This document shows, in pieces, positions 36,457-46,000 of a DNA stretch of 64,000 nucleotides. The number at the start of each line of letters is the position of its first letter. Within the stretch, counting starts at the first letter, position 1. The notes below the pieces were generated by a model, which was not told the DNA's origin, did no database searches, and was given only the letters and a program-made list of their open reading frames with translations. Source of the stretch: Myxococcales bacterium (GTDB lineage Bacteria; Myxococcota_A; Polyangia; Polyangiales; Polyangiaceae). The stretch is from the NCBI GenBank assembly GCA_016703425.1, contig JADJCA010000029.1:372001-436000 (forward strand). The letters are read 5' to 3'. The position numbers and the translations under genes were made by a program.

Positions 36457-37430
36457 TCAAACCTCCCAAGGTTCCGCGCCCGAGGTGTCTGCGAGATCAA
36501 AGCGGGGGAGAGGCTCGCTGGCGCCGGCGCCGGCATCGGCTCCGTATCCGGTCCAGGCTCCCATGGGATCGTAACCTCCGCCGAGGTCGGAGCTTGCGGC
36601 CGGGGCCGCCGTCGGCTGCGCGTAAGCGCCGGCCTGTTGGAGATCCCAAGCGCCACCGGGCGCCGCTGCCCCGGCATCGGCTCCATAGCCGGTCCAAGCT
36701 CCCATGGGATCGTAAGCTCCGCCGAGGTCGGAGCTTGCGGCCGGGGCCCCGACGGCTGGGCGTAAGCGCCTGCCTGCTGGAGATCCCACTCGCCACCGGG
36801 GGCCGCTGCGCCGGACGGCTGTGCGTAGGCGCCTGCCTGCTGGAGATCCCATTCTCCGCCCGGGGCTGCTGTGGGACCACTCGCTGCGCCGGTTGCGCCA
36901 GGCGCGGCGCTTGGCGCGCCAGCGCCCGTCACTCGAGCCTCCGGTGGCGGAAACGGCGCCGCCGGAGGAGGCAGCGGAAGGTCGTCGTCCGCCCCGCGCG
37001 CCGCGGACGGTGCAGCGGGCCCGTAAACCGGCGCGGGCGGTGCGTGCGGCGCGCTGCGCGCGAGGGCCGCTTCGTCAACGAAGGACGGCGACGCGTACGG
37101 CGTCGACGGCGTGAACGTGGCGGGGGGCGTGGTCGCGTGAGGCGTCGTGGCGCCCGGACGCGCCGGCCCTTGCGGCGAGGAGCGTCCGCTGCCGAGCGCT
37201 TCACCGAAGAGGCCGCGCAACGCTTCGCCGACGAAGCGCCCCGTCCCCGGGGGGAGCTCGTCAAGGAATCCGTGACTCGTGCCAGGCGTCGACATGCCGT
37301 GCGTTCGCATGAGCTCCGCGACCTCGGCGGGGCGGGCGCCGGCTCTCACGGTGAGCAACGCTGGCGCGATGCCACCTTGCACGTGGTCGAGATCGGCCGC
37401 ATCGAGGGTCCGTTCATCGGTCTTCTTCAT
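36457..37430 (-). CDS. Double-glycine-leader secreted repeat protein, frameshifted
   Basis: ATG 37430 has a strong GGAGG seven bases upstream. The N-terminus reads MKKTDERTLDAADLDHVQGG, a bacteriocin-type leader with the double glycine at 20-21. The body is Pro/Ala/Gly-rich with repeats: three copies of a GGxWDLQQAGAYAQP unit and two of DLGGxYDPMGAWTGYGADAG. The last two modules are in another frame; the join lies near 36750, where TCGGGGCCCC lacks one base compared with the matching second repeat. Secretion by a leader-cleaving ABC transporter is inferred; no such transporter is in the window. A sequencing indel is the simplest reading. Confidence 0.7.
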
Positions 37431-37594
37431 GTGTCCTCCAGTCATCGAAGGACATGCAGCAAGGCCAATGCCGCTCCCACGGAGCCCTCTCGACCCGAAA
37501 AAATCCGACTGCGACGGTTGCATCTTCCACGCGATCGCGGCCTTCGTGCCCCACGATCGCAGCGCGCATGGAGCGCGCCGCCGCGCACTGCGGC

Positions 37595-39970
37595 CTACCG
37601 CCGGCGAAACCCGCGGAGCCTTAGGCTGTTGGTCACCACGCTGAAGGAGCTCAGCGCCATCGCCGCGCTCGCCAAGACGGGACTCAAGAGGACGTGGAAG
37701 GTCGGATAGAGCGCGCCCGCCGCAACGGGGATCGCGAGGACGTTGTAGCCGAAGGCCCAGAAGAGGTTCTGGCGCATCGTGCGTACCGTCCGGCGTGCCA
37801 GCACGATGGCGTCGGCGACGAGGGTCGGATCGGGGCGCATGAGGACGGCGTCGCCGGTTTGCACGGCCACGTCGGCGCCGGCGCCGCCGCCCATCGCGAT
37901 GCCCACGTGCGCGTGCGCCATGGCCGGCGCGTCGTTTACGCCGTCGCCGATGACGGCGACGTGCCTTCCTTTGCCCATCAGCTTCGTGACCACCTCGACC
38001 TTGCCTTCCGGCGTCGCCCCGAAGACCACATCGGCTATCCCGAGATCGCGTGCGACGGCTCGCACCGCCGCCTCGCGGTCTCCGCTCACGAGCTTGATGT
38101 GAACCCCCATAGCCGAGAGGCGCGTGACGGCCGCCTTCGCCGTGGGGCGCGGCACATCGGCCAAGGCGAAGGCTCCCAGCAGCGCGTCGCCCCTCTTCAC
38201 GAAGACGTGCGACGCGCGATCCTGCGACGCGGAGCTCACGAGCGCCTCCTCGAGAGCGCGGGCCTCGAGAGCGAGCACGTCGCCTTCGCCGCTCGCCGTC
38301 ACGAACGCCCTCGTTCCAACGCGAACGTCTACGCCACCGAGTCGCAACTGGGTGCCCGCGCCACGAACGTTTCGAAAGGCATCGGCCGGCTCCGTCGTGA
38401 CGGTGCCTTGCGCCAGCGCGTAGCGCACGAGCCCTCGTGCGATGGGGTGCTCCGACAGGCGCATCGCGCCAAGAGCCGTCTCGAGAAGCGCATCGCGCGA
38501 TGCGCCCTCGGCGAGCACTTCGCTAGAGACCTCGGGTTTGCCGGTCGTCAGGGTGCCGGTCTTGTCGAAGACCACGGTGTCGATGGTGGCCAGCGCTTCC
38601 AAGGCCTCGCCGCCCTTGATCAGAACACCGAGCTCAGCGCCTTTGCCGGAGGCGACCATCATCGCCGTCGGGATGGCGAGTCCCATCGCGCAAGGGCAAG
38701 CGATGACGAGCACCGAGACGGCTACGGCCGCGGCGCGGATGGGGGCCGCCCCCGCGGCGACCCAGATGACGAACGTCAAGGTGGCCAGCGCCAGGATGGC
38801 CGGTACGAAGCGCGCGCTCACGCGATCGGCGAGCTTCTGCATCGGCGCGCGCGTCCGTTGTGCCTCTTCGAGGAGCCCCAAGATCTGTCGCAAGCGGCCG
38901 TCTCTCGCCGCGCTCGTGACGCGCACGAGGAGCGACCCGTCGTCGTTGAGTGTGCCCCCGATGACGGTTGCACCGACGCCCTTCGGGACCGGGGCCGCCT
39001 CCCCCGTGAGCATCGATTCGTCGAGCGAGCTCTCACCCTCGACGACGACGCCGTCGAGCGGAACGCGCTCGCCCGGCTTGATGCGGACTTGATCGCCGAC
39101 GACGACGCGCGAGAGGGGAATCGCTACCTCCAGGCCGTCGGTGACGACGTGCGCCAGCTGCGGCTCAAGCGACGCGAGCCCCTTCAGCGCGGCCGTCGTC
39201 TGACGTTTCGCCCTCGCTTCGAGCGTGGCGCCAAAGAGGACCAACGCCACGATAAAGACGGCCGCCTCGAAGTACGCGTCGGCGACGAGGCCTGCGCGAT
39301 GAAACACGCCTGGCGAGAAGGTGGCGACGAGCGAGTAGAAGACCGCCGCCGACGTGCCGAGCACGACCAGCGTGCTCATGTCCGCGGTACCTCGTCGCAG
39401 GGCGGCCCAGGCGCGCACGTAATACATGCCCCCGGCCCAACCCACGACCCCTGCGGTCACCACGAGGAGCACCGCCAGGAGCGCTTCGCGCGGCGTTCGG
39501 TAGAGCCACGGCGCTACGCGAGCCAGGCTTGGGCTGAGCACCTCGCTCGTAAAACGCATGAACGGATCGACGCTCGCGTGGTTCATGTCGGGCGCGGCCA
39601 TGAGAGGCATCGACACGATCATGGCGACGGCGGCGCCGACGAGGCTGAGCCCCGCCTTTCGCGAGAGGGCCGTGACCTCGCGGCGCGCCGCCTCTTCAAG
39701 GGCGTTGGCCTTCGCGGCCGGGTCGTCGTCGCCCAGCTCCAGCGACGCCTCGTAGCCAGCGTCGACGACGGCGCGAAGGAGCGCCGCTCGATCGAGGGTG
39801 TCCTGTCCCGTGACGACGGCTTCGCGCATCACGAGGTTGACCTCCGCGGTCTGCACCCCGGGCACACCGGCGAGCGCCTTCTGCACGTGCGCCTGGCAAG
39901 CGGCGCACGTCATCCCGCCCACGTTGAGGACCGTTCGTGGAGTCCTCGCGGGTGAGGGCGTGCCGGGCAT
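37595..39970 (-). CDS. copA: Copper-translocating P-type ATPase
   Basis: A 791-residue P1B ATPase. One HMA domain (GGMTCAACQAHVQKAL) is at the N-terminus. The core shows VIACPCAMGLAIPTAM (CPC metal path), DKTGTLTTGKP (phosphorylation), TGEAAPV (TGE), SEHPIARGLV (HP locus) and VIGDGVNDAPAMAHA (hinge). CPC with the C-terminal YN and MxxSS-type residues (WAFGYNVLAIPVAAG; ALSSFSVVTNSLRL) indicates Cu(I) export (CopA class). It starts 8 bp after the CopZ-like chaperone gene, so the pair is an operon. Confidence 0.95.
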   Translation of the reverse strand: MPGTPSPARTPRTVLNVGGMTCAACQAHVQKALAGVPGVQTAEVNLVMREAVVTGQDTLDRAALLRAVVDAGYEASLELGDDDPAAKANALEEAARREVTALSRKAGLSLVGAAVAMIVSMPLMAAPDMNHASVDPFMRFTSEVLSPSLARVAPWLYRTPREALLAVLLVVTAGVVGWAGGMYYVRAWAALRRGTADMSTLVVLGTSAAVFYSLVATFSPGVFHRAGLVADAYFEAAVFIVALVLFGATLEARAKRQTTAALKGLASLEPQLAHVVTDGLEVAIPLSRVVVGDQVRIKPGERVPLDGVVVEGESSLDESMLTGEAAPVPKGVGATVIGGTLNDDGSLLVRVTSAARDGRLRQILGLLEEAQRTRAPMQKLADRVSARFVPAILALATLTFVIWVAAGAAPIRAAAVAVSVLVIACPCAMGLAIPTAMMVASGKGAELGVLIKGGEALEALATIDTVVFDKTGTLTTGKPEVSSEVLAEGASRDALLETALGAMRLSEHPIARGLVRYALAQGTVTTEPADAFRNVRGAGTQLRLGGVDVRVGTRAFVTASGEGDVLALEARALEEALVSSASQDRASHVFVKRGDALLGAFALADVPRPTAKAAVTRLSAMGVHIKLVSGDREAAVRAVARDLGIADVVFGATPEGKVEVVTKLMGKGRHVAVIGDGVNDAPAMAHAHVGIAMGGGAGADVAVQTGDAVLMRPDPTLVADAIVLARRTVRTMRQNLFWAFGYNVLAIPVAAGALYPTFHVLLSPVLASAAMALSSFSVVTNSLRLRGFRRR

Positions 39971-39978
39971 GACGCGTC

Positions 39979-40176
39979 TCAGCCGGCGCGACTCGCGGCG
40001 TAGCCGGCCGCTTCGAGTCGGCGCAAGAGGTCTCCCAAGAGGGCGTCGTCGACGTCGACCTCGGCGCGACCGACCTCCACCACCGTCGGAGTCACGCCAG
40101 CCTGCTCCATGACCTTCTTGACCCGGCGAACGCAGCCGTCGCAGTGCATGCCCTGGATTTCAAGCTTGGTACTCAC
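39979..40176 (-). CDS. CopZ-like copper chaperone
   Basis: The GTG at 40176 (VSTKLEIQG) is chosen over the upstream ATG because it starts the HMA fold directly and is preceded by GAGG; the longer frame adds implausible residues. The 65-residue protein has the HMA motif GMHCDGCVRRV with the metal-binding CxxC, and the betaalphabeta-betaalphabeta length of CopZ/Atx1. It lies just upstream of copA and probably delivers Cu(I) to its HMA domain. Confidence 0.85.
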   Translation of the reverse strand: MSTKLEIQGMHCDGCVRRVKKVMEQAGVTPTVVEVGRAEVDVDDALLGDLLRRLEAAGYAASRAG

Positions 40177-40266
40177 GGACAACCTCGCTCCCACCCGCGA
40201 GGCCATAGTGGGGACGCGGCCGCAAGTCTGCAACCTCCATTCGACGTTCCAAGCGCGCCGGGTACG

Positions 40267-41550
40267 ATGGCGACCTTGAACGACAGCCCATCGCAAGACG
40301 GCCGGGCCCCGAGCCTCGCGCCGTTTCCTGTCCCGACGCAGGTCGCCTTCGTGGCCCTGGCCACGGCGCTCATGGCCGTGAGCTACCTCGATCGGCAGGT
40401 CTTCGCGGTCTTGTCACCCACCGTGACGAAGGAGCTGGGCATCAGCGATGCCACCTACGGCCTCCTGGCGGGGACCTTTTCTTGGGCGTACCTGATCGGT
40501 CCGCCCGCGGCGGGGGTCTTGCTCGATCGCGTTGGCGTGCGTCGAGGACTCGTCGCCGCCGTGCTGCTCTGGTCGACGATCGCTGGGATGCATGCGCTCT
40601 GCACCGGTGTCGCGACGCTCTTCGCGCTGCGCTTCGCCCTGGGTCTCGCCGAGGCGCCCTCCTTTCCCGGGGCCGCGCGCCTCGTCCATCAGGCGGTGCC
40701 GAAGGAGACGAGCCCCCGCGCGTTCGGGTTCCTGTTCACGGGCAGTTCGCTCGGGGCCGTCGTCGCGCCGCCGCTGGCCACCTGGATGTCGGCGCGTTTC
40801 GGCTGGCGCTTTGCCTTCATCGGGACCGCGGTCGTGGGCCTCGCGTGGATCCCCGTGTTCGTGCTCCTCTCGAGACGTGCGCCAGAGGTCTTCGCGCGAG
40901 GTGACGCGGAACCGTCGGCGCACCCGCGGGGCGGCTCCGCCTTCCGGGTCCTTCGCGAACCTGCGATGTGGCGGGGTATCGCCGCCGCTCTCGCCGCGTC
41001 GCCGGTGGCGGCCTTCGTGTTCCTCTGGGCGCCGAAGCTCCTCGTGGCACGGTTCGGGGCGACGCAAGCGGACTTGGGCCGCCTCCTGTGGATCCCGCCC
41101 TTGATGTTCGACCTCGGCTCCGTCGCCTTCGGCGACCTGGCAAGCCGCGCGCGCTCGCGCTTTTCCGGGCAACGCGCGCAGGTGTTCCTCTTTGGGGTTG
41201 CGGCCTTGTTTGCCATGACGCTTGCGCTCGTGCCTTTCGCAAACGGCACGCTCCTCGCGGCGGTTCTCGCGGGGCTCGCGCTCGTCGGCGTTGGAGGTAT
41301 CTCGGCCATCAACACGAGCACGGTGCTGTCGGCCGTCCCGCGCGACCTCGTGGGCGTGGCCGCCGGCACCGCGGCCGCGGCCCAGTCCGTCGCGTACATC
41401 GTCGCGAGCGCCATCGTAGGGCGCCTGGTTGGCTCGCCTCGTGGCTACGATCTCGCCGTGTGGGGGCTGGCCGCTTGGGTGGTGCCGGGCGCGCTGCTTT
41501 GGCTGGCGTGGGAGCCTATGCGGCGGACCCTGCGCCCGCGCAGCGCATAG
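40267..41550 (+). CDS. MFS transporter
   Basis: A 427-residue transporter from ATG 40267 (MATLNDSPSQ). Twelve hydrophobic segments are visible. The first cytoplasmic loop motif appears as DRVGVRRGL, following YLDRQVFAVLSPTVTKELG, the ACS/hexuronate-like (ExuT, anion:cation symporter) start. An organic-anion or sugar-acid substrate is the usual guess, unproven. It is divergent from the copper operon (90-bp gap). Confidence 0.85.
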   Translation: MATLNDSPSQDGRAPSLAPFPVPTQVAFVALATALMAVSYLDRQVFAVLSPTVTKELGISDATYGLLAGTFSWAYLIGPPAAGVLLDRVGVRRGLVAAVLLWSTIAGMHALCTGVATLFALRFALGLAEAPSFPGAARLVHQAVPKETSPRAFGFLFTGSSLGAVVAPPLATWMSARFGWRFAFIGTAVVGLAWIPVFVLLSRRAPEVFARGDAEPSAHPRGGSAFRVLREPAMWRGIAAALAASPVAAFVFLWAPKLLVARFGATQADLGRLLWIPPLMFDLGSVAFGDLASRARSRFSGQRAQVFLFGVAALFAMTLALVPFANGTLLAAVLAGLALVGVGGISAINTSTVLSAVPRDLVGVAAGTAAAAQSVAYIVASAIVGRLVGSPRGYDLAVWGLAAWVVPGALLWLAWEPMRRTLRPRSA

Positions 41551-41568
41551 AACTTGAGCCGCAGCGCG

Positions 41569-42942
41569 CTAGGGACGCAAGATGCGGTAGATGCCGCCGC
41601 GCCAATCGCCCCAGTAAAGATAGGCGCCGTCCTGCGCGAAGCCAAAGGGCCGGGCGTTGGCCACGAGGACCTTCGGAGTGCACGGAGCCGCGGCGCCCTT
41701 CGCGCAGTACTCGATGGTCCCCGCGATGGTGCCGAAGTAGACGTTCGCGCTGTCGACGGCGATTCCAAAGTGGCTGCCCTTGGGGCCGGCCACGTTGGTG
41801 GAGCGTTCGTGCAAGAGCTCGGGGACGCCGCTGGGGCAGCCGGCTACCGGACATCGCAAGAGTCGTTCGACGCCGGACGTCGTGTAGTAGGCCATGCCGC
41901 TCGTGAAGAAGACGTGCGTGCCATCGCTCGCGACGGCGCCGATCTCGGCCGGGCCTGCGTCGGCCACATCGGCGCCCACGAGCGTCGAGCCGCCATCGTT
42001 GCAGTTGCCCGTCTTGTCGCAGACGCGGATTTTGTTGGTGTCGATGGCGCCAAACACGCGCGACGTGTCGAGGGCGATCGTTTGGGGGCCGTTGTCGATG
42101 GAGCCGGCCATGTTGCCCGTGAAGACCGTCAGCTCGTTGGCCGAGGGCACCGTCACGCGCGTCATTCCGCTGCCGTGACCCCAATAGACGTGCGTCAGAT
42201 CTTGCACCACGGCTGCCGGGCCCGCCTGCGAGGTCCCCCACGCGGTGCGGCCGCCGTCGACCTCAAGACGCCAGAGGTGGTTGTTGGGAGCCTGGTTGTC
42301 GGCGTAGAAGATCGGTCCGGCGGCGGTGACGGCCGCGATGCCGGTGGGAAGCGACTGATTGACGGCCGTGTAGAGCGGCGTCGGAAGCGTCGCGCACGGC
42401 GTGACCGTCGAGCAAGAGCGCACGGACGGCGCGCCGCATCCGGCGCCATTGGGCGTCTCCGTCCAAAAGACCGCGCTGCCCGCGATGGCGATGCCCCACG
42501 GGCACTTGGCTGGCGAGACCAGCTCTTCTTGTGCCGCCGCCGCGTCCTTCGGCGCATCGGCCGGCGCGTCGAGAGCGCCGAGGGCGTCGGCGGCCCCGTC
42601 GCTAGGTGGGGCGGAGTCCGACGAGGCTCCGTCGCTCGGCGCGCCGTCGGTGCTCGCGTCCAAGGTCGCGTCGGCGGTCGCGTCGAGGCCTGCGTCGTCG
42701 TTGGCGGCATCCGCGAGCGGCGGAGCGTCGAGGAGCGGTGCGGCGTCAAAGACCGGGGCAGCGTCGAAGGACGTGGCGCCGTCTATGAACGCCGCGTCCG
42801 TGCTCGGGTCGTCTCCTTCGGCGTCTGTGCACCCAGGCACAGACACGAGAAGGTCGGCATAGAGCAACCACAGTGCCGCCGATGCGAAGAGCATGAGGCC
42901 GCGCTTGCTGGTGGTGAACCTCGGTTTCCCGCCGCTTGACAT
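41569..42942 (-). CDS. Beta-propeller-like lipoprotein with Asp/Ala-rich stalk
   Basis: A 457-residue lipoprotein (LLVSVPGCTDAE). A long Asp/Ala/Pro/Ser stalk (residues 45-140; DGAPSDGASSDSAPPSDG) is followed by a repeat domain of about 310 residues with blades such as GIAIAGSAVFWTETPNG, LTHVYWGHGSG, GTHVFFTSGMAYY, VDSANVYFGTIAG and DGAYLYWGDWRGG. This is an NHL/kelch-like propeller, probably surface-exposed, with many Cys. Ligand unknown. Same stalk style as other lipoproteins here. Confidence 0.7.
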   Translation of the reverse strand: MSSGGKPRFTTSKRGLMLFASAALWLLYADLLVSVPGCTDAEGDDPSTDAAFIDGATSFDAAPVFDAAPLLDAPPLADAANDDAGLDATADATLDASTDGAPSDGASSDSAPPSDGAADALGALDAPADAPKDAAAAQEELVSPAKCPWGIAIAGSAVFWTETPNGAGCGAPSVRSCSTVTPCATLPTPLYTAVNQSLPTGIAAVTAAGPIFYADNQAPNNHLWRLEVDGGRTAWGTSQAGPAAVVQDLTHVYWGHGSGMTRVTVPSANELTVFTGNMAGSIDNGPQTIALDTSRVFGAIDTNKIRVCDKTGNCNDGGSTLVGADVADAGPAEIGAVASDGTHVFFTSGMAYYTTSGVERLLRCPVAGCPSGVPELLHERSTNVAGPKGSHFGIAVDSANVYFGTIAGTIEYCAKGAAAPCTPKVLVANARPFGFAQDGAYLYWGDWRGGIYRILRP

Positions 42943-43062
42943 GGGCGCAGGGTAACAGAAACCCGGTGGCGCCTACTTCTCCCCTGGAGTGCGAGAAAAC
43001 GGCCGTCGCGTGAGGCGCCCGGCGGGGAGGGGAGTCCCGGCGACAGCGTATAGGATGGGGGG

Positions 43063-46000
43063 ATGGCTGCCGCGGAGCTCATTGGCGATCGCTTCGAGCT
43101 AGGTCGGCTCGTGGGGCGCGGCGGCATGGGCGACGTCTTTCACGCGACCGATCGGCACACGGGCGAAGCGGTCGCCATCAAGATCCTCCTTCAAGTCCCG
43201 ATGGGCCCTGCGCTCGAGCGCTGGCGTCGCGAGGTTCAGCTGCTCGCCGAGATCCGTGACGCTCGAACGGTGCGCTACGTCGCGCACGGTGTCGGGCGCG
43301 ACGGCAGGCCGTTCCTCGCGATGGAGTGGCTGGAGGGGCAGGAGCTCGCGGAGCGGTTGACCTATGGGCCCCTCGCCATCGGTGAAGCCGTGGCCCTCGC
43401 GCATCGCATCGCCGAAGGGCTCGCCGTCCTCCACGCGCGCGGGGTCGTGCATCGCGACATCAAGCCCAGCAACGTGTTCTTGGTCGGCGGCTCCGTCGAG
43501 CGTGCCAAGCTCCTCGACTTCGGCGTCGCGCGCCTCGCTGACGCCGCGCTCCGCGCGACGAAGAGCGGTGTCATCGTGGGCACGCCCGGCTACATGGCGC
43601 CGGAGCAGGCCCGCGGCGACGCCGAGATTGACGCGCGCGTCGACGTCTACGCGCTCGGGTGCGTCCTCTACGAGTGCCTCGCCGGCGAGCCGCTCTTTCC
43701 CGGCACCAACATGGTGGCCATCCTCGCGAAGATTCTCATGGGCGAGACGCCGCGCATCCGTAGCGTCCGCCGTGACGCGTCGAAGGAGCTCGAAGCGCTC
43801 CTCGCTCGCATGCTCGCGCGCAACCCCGTCGATCGGCCGAGTGATGGCGCCGCCGTGGCAGCGGAGCTTCAGCGTCTGCCCGGCGCCGCCGCCATCGCGA
43901 GCGCTCCCTCGCTGCCACCGGCCCGCGAATCGCGCTCCATCACGCACACGGAACGCCGGCTTGTCAGCGTTCTGCTCGTGAGCGGCGGCGTTACGGCCTC
44001 CGCGTCGCCGCCAACGGCGAGCACCGGCGTTGACGAGACGGTCGCCGCCACGCTCGACCCGCGCCTCGTCGCGTCTCAGTTTAGCGCCGCCGTCGAGCCG
44101 CTCGCCGACGGCTCGCTCGTCGTCGTCCTCGCGGGCCGCGGCACCGCGACCGATCAGGCGGCGCGCGCCGCGCGTTGCGCCCTCGAACTTCGGCGCCTCC
44201 TTCCCCGCTGTCCGATGGCCCTCGCGACAGGCCTCGCCTCGAGCGATTCCGAGCTCGCGGCGCGGGAGGTCATCGATCGGGCCGCCGAGCTCCTGATCGC
44301 CGCGCCTTCTCCGGGCGTTCGCCTCGACGACGTGACCGCAGGCCTTTTGGGGCAGCGCTTCGAGATCTCCGGGGACAGCGTGGGCTTGGTCCTCGAAGGT
44401 CCACGCGACGATCAGACCTTGCCGCGCACCATTCTCGGCAAGTCGATGCCTTTCCTCGGGCGCGAGCGCGAGCTGCAGAGCCTCATGGCCGTCATTCGCG
44501 AGTCTGACGAGGACTCCTGCGCTCGCCCTGTTTTGGTGACCGCGGGCCCCGGCGTAGGCAAGACACGGCTGGCGCAGGAGCTGTTGCAATTGACGCGCAA
44601 GGAGGGACGCGCCGAACTTTGGTTCGCCCGTGGCGACGCCATCTCCGAGGGCTCGACGTTCTCTCTCTTGGGACAGGCCCTTCGTTCCGCCGCGGGCATC
44701 CTCGATGGTGAGCCGCTCTTGGTGCGCCAAATGAAGCTTCGCGCACGCGTGGTGCGAAACGTGGCGGAGCCCGAGCGCGAGCGCATCACGGAATTTCTCG
44801 CCGAGATCATCGGCGCGCCGTTCACCGAAGGGATCAGCGTATCGCTCCGGGCGGCGCGCCAGGACGCGCGCCTGATGGGGGACCAAATGCGCGCCGCCCT
44901 CGAAGATTTTGTGCTTGCAGAGTGCAAGGAAAAGCCTCTCGTGCTGATCCTCGAGGACCTCCAGTGGGGCGACCTGCCGAGCGTCCGCTACATCGACGCT
45001 GTGCTTCGCAATCTCGAGAGTGAGCCAATCGCGGTGGTGGCCTTCGGCCGGCCCGAGACGGAGGAGCTGTTCCCCGGTCTGTGGAAGGAGAGGAACCTCA
45101 CGGAGCTGCGCCTCGCGCCCCTCTCGAAGCGGGCCGCCGAGGCCTTCGTCAAGGCGGCGCTCGGAGACGCGGCGAGCCCAGACCGGGTTCGCTTGATCCT
45201 CGAGCGCGCCGCCGGCAACGCCTTCTTCCTTGAAGAGCTCGTGCGCGCTGCCGCCGAAGGCAACGACGACTTCCCCGGCTCGGTCCTCGCGATGGTTGAG
45301 TCACGGCTCTCCCGCTTGGACGGCGGCGAGCGCCGCGTGCTCCGGGCGGCAGCCGTTTTTGGTCTGACCTTTTGGGAGCGTGGCGTCGGCACGCTACTCG
45401 GCGCCGAACGCGCCGTGGGGGTCTCCGATTCGCTGCGCGAGCTCAGAAACCGCGAGATCACCGATCGCTCGCCGACGAGCTCCATCCTCGGTGAGGAGGA
45501 GTACACCTTCCGCCACGCGCTCGTGCGCGAGGCCGCCTACGCGACGCTGACGCCAGCCGATCGCGCGCTCGGCCACAAGCTCGCCGCCGAGTGGCTGGAG
45601 GCCCGCGGCGGCAACGACCCGGCGGTTCTCGCCGAGCACTATGAGCTCGGTGGCGACCGAGAGCGCGCATGCCGTTGGTACGCGGCAGCGGCGGCACACG
45701 CGCACGAGGCCGATGACTTCGCGTCCGCCAATGGGTACGCCGAGAAGGCCTTGGCCTCCGGCGCCGAGGGGGCGGACGTTGGAAAACTCCGCTTCATGCA
45801 GGCGTCGGGGTGCCTCTGGGCGGGCAATCTAGACGACGCCCTCCGCTTTGGTCGCGAGGCCATGACGCTCCTCGACCCCAGCGACTCCACGTGGTTCATC
45901 GCCGCCGGTGCCATGGCGAGCATCGCCGTGAGGCAGCAGGAGATGGCCGTCCTCGCCGATGTCGCGACGCGCCTCGAGGGCCTGCTTGGTAACGAACCGC

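Noticed and set aside
37694..39955. 753-codon plus-strand open frame
   Set aside because: Antisense to copA, which has all P-type ATPase motifs.
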